A stretch of 64,000 bases of DNA from Shinella zoogloeoides (lineage in GTDB: Bacteria > Pseudomonadota > Alphaproteobacteria > Rhizobiales > Rhizobiaceae). The first letter of the stretch is position 1, and each line of letters begins with the position of its first letter. A program made the translations under genes and the position numbers. The stretch covers positions 623,001 through 687,000 of the forward strand of contig NZ_CP131130.1 in the NCBI RefSeq assembly GCF_033705735.1, in the 5' to 3' direction. The notes beneath the pieces were generated by a model. It had not been told where the DNA came from, made no database searches, and saw only the letters and a list, made by a program, of their open reading frames with translations. Below, piece by piece: positions 58,572 to 64,000 of the stretch.

Positions 58572-58895
58572 TTACCCTTCGAGGTCGGCTTGCAGCGCCG
58601 AAAGCACGGTCATCGCATGGCCGGCATATTGGCTGATCCAGCGGTCGTGGATCGCCTGGATCGGCAGGGCGTTGAGATGGTTCCAGCGCTCGCGGCCCTC
58701 GCGGCGAGGAATGATCAGCTCGGCCTCTTCCAGCACCTTCAGGTGCTGCATGACCGTGCAGCGGTCCATCTCCGGAAACCTTTCGCAGAGCGCGCCCGTT
58801 GTCAGCGGCGCATCCCTGATCGCATCCAGCATCTGCCGCCTTTTGCCGTTGGCGAGCGCCTTGAAAACGGCGTCCTCTTTCGATTCGCTTGACAT
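58572..58895 (-). CDS. ArsR-family transcriptional regulator
   Basis: A 107-residue winged-helix repressor. KALANGKRRQMLDAIRDAPLTTGALCERFPEMDRCTVMQHLKVLEEAELI is the ArsR HTH. There are no obvious paired metal-binding cysteines, so it is not a typical metal sensor. The neighbour is a divergent SRPBCC/AHSA1 protein, a frequent pairing in which the regulator controls the partner. A palindrome covers its own start codon. Confidence 0.9.
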   Translation of the reverse strand: MSSESKEDAVFKALANGKRRQMLDAIRDAPLTTGALCERFPEMDRCTVMQHLKVLEEAELIIPRREGRERWNHLNALPIQAIHDRWISQYAGHAMTVLSALQADLEG

Positions 58896-58913
58896 GTTAT
58901 GTTTTTATAACAT
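58894..58913. promoter_or_regulatory. Candidate ArsR-family operator
   Basis: ATGTTAT (58894-58900) and ATAACAT (58907-58913) form a perfect inverted repeat with a 6-base T-rich centre. It overlaps the regulator start codon and sits 57 bp before the divergent SRPBCC gene. ArsR proteins typically bind such AT-rich dyads. Confidence 0.75.
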
Positions 58914-58969
58914 ATTTTGACCGGGTACAAGATCGAGAAGAGGGCGGGGTAGCGCCCAAGGAGGACGGC

Positions 58970-59458
58970 ATGACGCTGGAATTTCGCGTGAACGGCCGGA
59001 TCGGCAAGCCGGTCGCCGAGGTTTTCGATGCTGTGGTCAATCCGAAGAAGCTGAGCGGCTATTTCACCACGATCGGTGGGGCGAGTGCACCGCTGGTCGA
59101 AGGCACGACGGTGACATGGTGGGGCATGGCCCCGGTCATCGTCGACAAGGTGGAGAAGGACGCGCTCATCGTCTTCCGCTGGGACGCCATGGTCGACAAG
59201 GACGAGGAGCCCTACAAGACGCGCGTCGAGATGCGCTTCAAGCCGCTTGAGGACGGCGGCACGATGGTCACCATCGCCGAGACCGGCTGGCGGGAGAACG
59301 ACCGCGGCCAGAAATCCTCCTACATGAATTGCGAGGGCTGGTCGCAGATGCTCGCCTGCATGAAGGCCTATGTCGAATATGGCATCAACCTGCGCGAGGG
59401 CTATTACCCGAGCGAGATGAAGGGCGTCGTCACATCCGAGCAGCAGGATTTCACCTGA
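58970..59458 (+). CDS. SRPBCC (AHSA1-type) domain protein
   Basis: A 162-residue Bet v1/START-like fold protein. It has VNGRIGKPVAEVFDAVVNPKKLSGYFTT at the start and the late stretch CEGWSQMLACMKAYVEYGINLREG typical of AHSA1-like proteins. The fold binds hydrophobic ligands; the true function of these ArsR-linked members is usually unknown. GGAGG precedes the ATG at 58970. Confidence 0.87.
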   Translation: MTLEFRVNGRIGKPVAEVFDAVVNPKKLSGYFTTIGGASAPLVEGTTVTWWGMAPVIVDKVEKDALIVFRWDAMVDKDEEPYKTRVEMRFKPLEDGGTMVTIAETGWRENDRGQKSSYMNCEGWSQMLACMKAYVEYGINLREGYYPSEMKGVVTSEQQDFT

Positions 59459-59464
59459 TGCGGA

Positions 59465-59500
59465 AAGGCCGCTATCGCTGTGAAGCGATAGCGCCCTTTG
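59465..59500. terminator. Bidirectional terminator between SRPBCC and L,D-transpeptidase genes
   Basis: GCTATCGCT (59471-59479), GTGA loop, AGCGATAGC (59484-59492), flanked by AAAGG and CCTTT-type ends, between convergent genes. Confidence 0.8.
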
Positions 59501-59520
59501 AAAGCCGGATTTGACGGTCC

Positions 59521-60228
59521 CTAGATGGCGGCCGGCGGCACGAAGCCGTTGGCCGCCGCCACCGGCGTTGTCTCCTCCGCAGGGGTCTGATGCTGCAGCA
59601 CGACGACGCGGCTGCCGCTCGGCACGCGGCCGTAGAGGTCGATGATGTCCTGGTTGAAGAGGCGGATGCAGCCGCTCGAAACGGCCTTGCCGATCGACCA
59701 CGGCTCGGACGTGCCGTGGATGCGGAACAGCGTGTCCTTGCCGTCCTTGTAGAGATAGAGCGCGCGCGGCCCGAGCGGATTGGTCAGGCCCGGCTCCATG
59801 CCGTTCGCCCATTTGAGGTTCCGTTCCGGCTCGCGCTTGATCATGCTCGGTGTCGGCGTCCAGCGCGGCCATTCCGCCTTGCGGCCGATGCGCGCCGCGC
59901 CCTCGAATTCCAGTCCCGCCTTGCCGACGCCGATGCCGTAGCGCATCGCCATGCCTTCACCCTGCACGAGGTAGAGGAAGCGGTTCTGCGTATCGATGAC
60001 GATCGTGCCGGCCGGCTCCATCGTCTGGTAGGCCACCTGCTGGCGGAAATATCTCGGGTTCACCCGGCTGATGTCCATCGCCGGCAGCGGGAAGCGCTCT
60101 TCCGGCTGCGGCCCGTACATGGCGACATGCATCGGATCCGGCCCCTTCCTCACCGGCTTTGCGGTGGTGACGCAGCCGGCAAGCGTTGCGGCGACGGCGA
60201 GAAGGGCGAGGGCGCGGGACACACACAT
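59521..60228 (-). CDS. YkuD-family L,D-transpeptidase, predicted lipoprotein (second copy)
   Basis: A 235-residue paralogue of the enzyme at 2773. The lipobox LAGC puts the lipidated Cys at about residue 19 after a short signal sequence. The catalytic motif is intact (RIHGTSEPW and VSSGCIRL). Compared with copy 1 it has a longer Lys/Pro-rich linker after the lipid anchor and a C-terminal Pro/Ala-rich tail (AEETTPVAAANGFVPPAAI). It should act on peptidoglycan from a membrane anchor. No CtrA box was seen upstream. Confidence 0.92.
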   Translation of the reverse strand: MCVSRALALLAVAATLAGCVTTAKPVRKGPDPMHVAMYGPQPEERFPLPAMDISRVNPRYFRQQVAYQTMEPAGTIVIDTQNRFLYLVQGEGMAMRYGIGVGKAGLEFEGAARIGRKAEWPRWTPTPSMIKREPERNLKWANGMEPGLTNPLGPRALYLYKDGKDTLFRIHGTSEPWSIGKAVSSGCIRLFNQDIIDLYGRVPSGSRVVVLQHQTPAEETTPVAAANGFVPPAAI

Positions 60229-60379
60229 GAAAGGGCACCTGTATCTGGAACTGCAATGCGGCCTCTTGGCCTTGGCCGGGGTCTATAAAGCCAAAGGCGG
60301 CGCCGGCAGGGCGAGAAGAAAGCGAAACTGTGGCAAGGGGTTAGGTGTGGCGATATGGCCACGCACCCATGCTTGGGAT

Positions 60380-60436
60380 TGCCCCTCATCCGCCTGCCGG
60401 CCGTTCTCCTCGGCTGCGGGGAGACGGTGAGGGGCA
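60380..60436. repeat. Short RIME-like element, copy 4
   Basis: A reduced element with outer ends TGCCCCTCA and TGAGGGGCA and the internal GTTCTCC...GGGGAGAC dyad. It sits in the 261-bp gap before recO, at the right edge of the block that follows era. Confidence 0.7.
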
Positions 60437-60489
60437 AGGCAGCATGCGCTGCGCTTGCTCCCGCCCCATCGAGGGCGTAAGGCTTTGCC

Positions 60490-61251
60490 ATGCAATGGAG
60501 TGACGAAGCCATCGTTCTGGGCGTGCGGCGCCACGGCGAGACGTCGGTGATCGCCGAGGTGATGACGCGTGGCCGCGGCCGGCATCTCGGCATGGTGCGC
60601 GGCGGCCGGTCGCGGACAATGCAGCCGGTGCTTCAGCCCGGCAATTCCGTTGAAGTGACATGGCGCGCGCGGCTCGACGAGCATCTCGGCGAGTTCCGCC
60701 TCGAGCCGCTGGAGCTTCGCGCCGGCCGCCTCATGGAGACCGCGACGGCCGTCTACGGCGTGCAGGCCATGGCGGCGCTGCTGCGTTTCCTGCCGGAGCG
60801 CGATCCCCATCCCCATCTCTACGAGGCGCTGTCGGTCATCCTCGACCATCTGCACGAGCCGGCCGATGCCGGCGAGCTCTTTATCCGCTTCGAGCTCGCC
60901 GTGCTGAACGACCTCGGCTTCGGCCTCGATCTCCTCGAATGCGTGGCGACCGGCAGCCGCGACGACCTCTGCTACGTCTCGCCGAAATCCGGCCGCGCCG
61001 TCTCGCGCGCGGCGGGCGCGCCCTGGGCGGACAAGATGCTGGCGCTCCCTGCCTTCCTCGGCGACGAGAGCCGGCACGCCGCCGATGCCGCCGCGCTCGC
61101 CGACGGTTTTCGCCTGACCGCCTTCTTCCTCAACCGCCATGTCTGCGAGCCGCGCGGGCTGGAGCTTGCGAGCGCCCGCGAAGGCTTCGTGCAGGCGGCC
61201 TTGAAGGCGCTCGGCCGGCAGGACGGGGAACGCAGGGAGGCGCATGCATGA
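60490..61251 (+). CDS. recO: DNA repair protein RecO
   Basis: A 253-residue mediator loading RecA on gapped DNA in the RecFOR pathway. An N-terminal OB-fold ([35 protein letters not shown]) is followed by the helical RecO domain with [22 protein letters not shown]. The stop overlaps the next gene's start by four bases. It is separated from era by about 9 kb. Confidence 0.96.
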   Translation: MQWSDEAIVLGVRRHGETSVIAEVMTRGRGRHLGMVRGGRSRTMQPVLQPGNSVEVTWRARLDEHLGEFRLEPLELRAGRLMETATAVYGVQAMAALLRFLPERDPHPHLYEALSVILDHLHEPADAGELFIRFELAVLNDLGFGLDLLECVATGSRDDLCYVSPKSGRAVSRAAGAPWADKMLALPAFLGDESRHAADAAALADGFRLTAFFLNRHVCEPRGLELASAREGFVQAALKALGRQDGERREAHA

Positions 61252-61757
61252 CGGTCGAAATCTATCCGGGGATGACGGTTGCGGGTGTCGGCACGCTGCC
61301 GCTCGACGTGGTGGCGCGCGACGGCGGCCTCAAGGTGCTGCGGGCGATGCTTGGCGGCGATCTGCCCGCGCCGCCGATGGCAAGGACCCTCGCCTTCAGT
61401 ATGACCGAGGTGGAGGAGGGGCGTGTCGTCTTCGCCGGCATGCCGTCCGCCGACCATCTCAACCCGCTCGGCACGGTGCATGGCGGCTGGACCGCCACGG
61501 TGATGGATTCGGCGCTCGGCTGCGCCGTCTTCTCGACGGTCAGGCCGGGCGAGGCCTATACGACCATCGAGTTCAAGCTGAATCTCGTGCGCCCCGTTCT
61601 GCCCGGCATGGGCGAGGTGTTCTGCGAGGGAAGGATCGTCCATCGCGGCCGCACCATCGCCACGTCGGAAGCGTGGCTGCGCGACGGCAAGGGCAAGCTG
61701 CTCGCCCACGGCACGGAGACCTGCGCCATCTTCCCCATCGAAAATCTGATGCGCTGA
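61248..61757 (+). CDS. PaaI-family hotdog-fold thioesterase
   Basis: A 169-residue thioesterase-like protein. The 4HBT signature includes [25 protein letters not shown], and [37 protein letters not shown] completes the hotdog core. It likely hydrolyses an acyl-CoA; the substrate is unknown. The ATG at 61248 overlaps the recO stop, so the pair is translated together. Confidence 0.92.
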   Translation: MTVEIYPGMTVAGVGTLPLDVVARDGGLKVLRAMLGGDLPAPPMARTLAFSMTEVEEGRVVFAGMPSADHLNPLGTVHGGWTATVMDSALGCAVFSTVRPGEAYTTIEFKLNLVRPVLPGMGEVFCEGRIVHRGRTIATSEAWLRDGKGKLLAHGTETCAIFPIENLMR

Positions 61758-61780
61758 GCGGCGAAGAGATCGCCTGCCTG

Positions 61781-61796
61781 AAACGTAACTACGTTT
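61781..61796. promoter_or_regulatory. Palindrome upstream of the DUF2339 gene
   Basis: AAACGTAACTACGTTT is a perfect 7-bp inverted repeat with a 2-base centre, 58 bp before the DUF2339 start codon. It could be an operator; no cognate regulator is evident. Confidence 0.4.
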
Positions 61797-61853
61797 GGCG
61801 TTTGAGAAAAACCGGGTAGTGTTCCGCCCGGACAGTGCCGCTCTGGAGTCGCA

Positions 61854-64000
61854 ATGCTTGAAATACTCGGCCTCGTCGCCTTTGGCCTGGCGCTCTATAC
61901 CCTCAATGCCTCGCGCAACAGCGCGCAGAAGCTCGGCGATGAGGTGATGCGCCTCCGACAGGAGGTCGAGGCCCTGAAGGCGGGCGGCGTGCCCCTTGCA
62001 GCGGCGGCCCCCGCCGAAGAGACGGCCGAAGCCGCGACGGAAGAGCTGCCCGAGCCGCCGGCGGAGGAGGAGGGTTTCTCCAGCCCCTGGGCGGCGGCGC
62101 AGGCGGACGAGGCCGGCAAGGGCCGCTCCATCTTCGGCGGCGACACGCCCGCCGTGCCGGCCGATGCCGTGGCCGCAAGCGAGACGGCGGAAGAGACCGT
62201 CGCCGTGCCGCCCGCCGCCGCGCCGGCAAGGCCGAAGGAAAGCTTCGAGAGCCGCATCGGCGCGCGCTGGGCCGTCTGGGTCGGCGGCATCGCGCTCGCG
62301 CTCGGCGGCATCTTCATGGTCAAGTATTCCATCGAGGCGGGACTTCTCAGCCCCGCCGTGCGGCTGTCGCTCGCGGCGCTCTTTGGCCTCGTGCTGATGG
62401 CGGCCGGCGAATTCGTGCGCCGCCGCACCCAGCCGCTCATCGCCAACGCCTTCCAGAACGCCATGATCCCCGGCGTGCTGACGGCGGCGGGCGCCATCAC
62501 GCTCTTCGCCGTGACCTATGTCGCCTATGCCTTCTACGCCTATCTCGGCGCGCCGGCCGCCTTCGTGCTGCTCGCCGTCGTCGCCTTCGCCACCATCGGC
62601 CTTTCGCTGCTGCACGGGCAGGCGCTGGCCGGCCTCGGCCTGCTCGCCTCGCTGCTGACGCCCGCGCTGGTCTCGACCAGCGAGCCGAACCCGTGGGGCC
62701 TCTTCGGCTTCCTCGGCATCGCCTGGCTTGCCACCTTCGCCGCCTCGCGCATCCGCCGCTGGCAGGTCGTGCCGGCGCTCGCCAATGTCGGCATGGCCCT
62801 CTGGGCCTTGCTCTATCTCTCGCAGGCCGACACGGTCGAGGTGATGCCGGTGCTGCTGGCCATGCTCGTGCTCGCCCTCGGCCATGGCCTGCTCTGGCCG
62901 GGCGGCATCACCGCCGAGGAGATGCCCGCGCCAACGGGCGCTGCCTCCGCCGATCCGCTCGACCGTCTCTTCGCCCCACCGGCCGTCGCGGTGTCGCTGA
63001 CCGGCGCGCTCGCCATGCTCTTCCCGGCGCTGATGCTCGCCGGCAAGGTGCCCGTGGTCGCCTCCGCCGATTACGGCTTCGTCGCCGTCGTCCTCGCGCT
63101 CGCGCTGCTCGGCGCGCTACGCTGCTGGGCGATCTATCCGGCCGTCATCTCCGCCGTCGGTGCGGTGGCCGGCACCGTGGCGATGTCCGCCATGCCGGTC
63201 GGCCTGTTCATCGATACGCTTGGCGTGGTCGCCCCGCCGACGCTCGACGGGACGACCCTGCCGGTTCCCGTCCTCGGGCCGGCTCCCGTCCTCGGCTCGG
63301 TGCCGGTCGGTCTGCTGCTGGCGCTTGCCGTCGCCTATGCGGCCGTCGGCCTTGCGGCGGTACGCCTGCGCCTTGCCGGCTCCGGCCTCTTCGCCGCGAT
63401 CTGGAGCCTGCTGGCGCCGGCCGTGCCGCTGGCGATCCTCGCGATCAGCTTCCTCACCTTCGGCAATCTCTCCTTCGACCTGAAGCACGGCCTTCTCGCC
63501 GTCGTCCTCGGCCTCGTCTTCCTCGGCGCGGCCGAGGCGTTCTCGCGCGGAAGGCAGGAGACGGACGGCGTCTTCGTCCCGCAATGGGCGCTCGCCGCCG
63601 GAGGCTTCGCCTTCCTCGTCCTGGCGCTGCACGCGCTGACGGACGGCCTTGCCACCACGCTCGGCATCGCGCTTCTCGGCGCCGCCGCCGTCTTCGCCAC
63701 GCGCCTTCGCCGCTGGCCGGTGCTGCCCTGGCTGATGGTGGGCACGGCCCTCGTGGTCGCCGGCCGCATCGCCTGGGAGCCGACCATCGTCGGCGCCGCG
63801 AACCTTTCGAAGGTGCCGGTCTTCAACCAGCTTCTCGCCGGCTACGGCATTCCGGCCGTGCTGCTCGCGCTGTCGGCCTTCGAGCTGCGCCGCTGGCCGG
63901 ATCTGCGCATCCGCAATCTCCTCCAGGCGCTCGCCAGCCTCTTCCTGCTGCTGACCGCCGCCATCCTCGTGCGCCACGGCATGAACGGCGGCGTGCTCGA
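61854..64000 (+). CDS. DUF2339 multi-pass membrane protein, N-terminal part (3' end outside window)
   Basis: The frame opens at ATG 61854 and runs without a stop to the window edge (715 codons). The first residues (LEILGLVAFGLALYTL) form a signal-anchor, followed by a Glu/Ala/Pro-rich linker (about residues 40-125). The DUF2339 core begins RIGARWAVWVGGIALALGGIFMVKYSIEAG, and at least a dozen hydrophobic helices follow. Complete members are about 900 or more residues with 20 or more helices; their function is unknown, with a suspected envelope or transport role. It follows the thioesterase gene by 96 bp, with a palindrome between. Confidence 0.9.
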   Translation, partial: MLEILGLVAFGLALYTLNASRNSAQKLGDEVMRLRQEVEALKAGGVPLAAAAPAEETAEAATEELPEPPAEEEGFSSPWAAAQADEAGKGRSIFGGDTPAVPADAVAASETAEETVAVPPAAAPARPKESFESRIGARWAVWVGGIALALGGIFMVKYSIEAGLLSPAVRLSLAALFGLVLMAAGEFVRRRTQPLIANAFQNAMIPGVLTAAGAITLFAVTYVAYAFYAYLGAPAAFVLLAVVAFATIGLSLLHGQALAGLGLLASLLTPALVSTSEPNPWGLFGFLGIAWLATFAASRIRRWQVVPALANVGMALWALLYLSQADTVEVMPVLLAMLVLALGHGLLWPGGITAEEMPAPTGAASADPLDRLFAPPAVAVSLTGALAMLFPALMLAGKVPVVASADYGFVAVVLALALLGALRCWAIYPAVISAVGAVAGTVAMSAMPVGLFIDTLGVVAPPTLDGTTLPVPVLGPAPVLGSVPVGLLLALAVAYAAVGLAAVRLRLAGSGLFAAIWSLLAPAVPLAILAISFLTFGNLSFDLKHGLLAVVLGLVFLGAAEAFSRGRQETDGVFVPQWALAAGGFAFLVLALHALTDGLATTLGIALLGAAAVFATRLRRWPVLPWLMVGTALVVAGRIAWEPTIVGAANLSKVPVFNQLLAGYGIPAVLLALSAFELRRWPDLRIRNLLQALASLFLLLTAAILVRHGMNGGVL

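Noticed and set aside
59521..60228. Recent duplication of the L,D-transpeptidase gene
   Set aside because: The two copies share protein motifs but differ widely at DNA level and in their tails, so they are old paralogues rather than a recent copy.
1..64000. CRISPR array or insertion sequence
   Set aside because: No regularly spaced direct repeats with unique spacers and no transposase-like frame were seen on either strand.

Overview
The window is high-GC chromosomal DNA from an alphaproteobacterium of the Rhizobiaceae (Rhizobium, Sinorhizobium/Ensifer, Agrobacterium or Shinella type; genus not resolvable by eye). The evidence is an iolY-iolR-iolC-iolD-iolE-iolB inositol cluster in rhizobial order with IolC fused to its aldolase partner, RopA-type porins, RIME-like palindromic intergenic repeats, two perfect CtrA boxes, and a single bifunctional Rsh next to rpoZ. 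It is almost entirely core or metabolic chromosome; the only mobility gene is one intact tyrosine recombinase near a tRNA-Ser.

Layout. 1-5.9 kb: 3' part of the ETF-ubiquinone oxidoreductase gene, MgtE, a lipoprotein L,D-transpeptidase, and a betaine/choline-type ABC importer with no ATPase gene. 5.9-21.5 kb: an MFS exporter, a lipid kinase, a divergent polyamine-catabolic pair (PuuA-like and SpuC-like), an S41 protease, AMP nucleosidase, several small membrane or secreted proteins, a HisC-like aminotransferase, two PilZ proteins, glutaryl-CoA dehydrogenase and a PHB-depolymerase-like esterase. 21.7-29.7 kb: the inositol cluster with candidate IolR operators. 29.8-33.2 kb: a secreted caspase-Sel1-peptidoglycan-binding protein carrying a large internal duplication. 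33.3-37.6 kb: tRNA-Ser(GCU), the integrase, and two divergent porin genes that share a 206-bp perfect inverted repeat. 37.6-44.3 kb: a hydrolase, lytic transglycosylase, dapA-smpB and small genes. 44.6-51.4 kb: the housekeeping run rpoZ, rsh, a 50-residue DUF3563-like protein, a DUF2062 protein, acpS, lepB, rnc, era. 51.4-60.4 kb: a block of unrelated genes between era and recO. 60.5-64 kb: recO, a PaaI-type thioesterase and the start of a large DUF2339 membrane protein.

The most interesting candidate system lies at 51.6-55.0 kb. A PotD/PotF-like periplasmic polyamine-binding protein has no transporter beside it; instead it overlaps by 14 bases a membrane GGDEF-EAL protein with a periplasmic sensor region. 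This matches the NspS-MbaA arrangement that reads polyamines into cyclic-di-GMP in Vibrio. Polyamine catabolism (8.6-11.5 kb) and two PilZ proteins (18-18.9 kb) are in the same window. Other notable points are the duplicated caspase-Sel1 protein, the inverted repeat that encloses both porin promoter regions, and CtrA boxes upstream of two cell-wall enzymes.

All calls come from reading the sequence and translations. No database search, structure prediction or alignment program was run, and residue numbers in the longer proteins are approximate.
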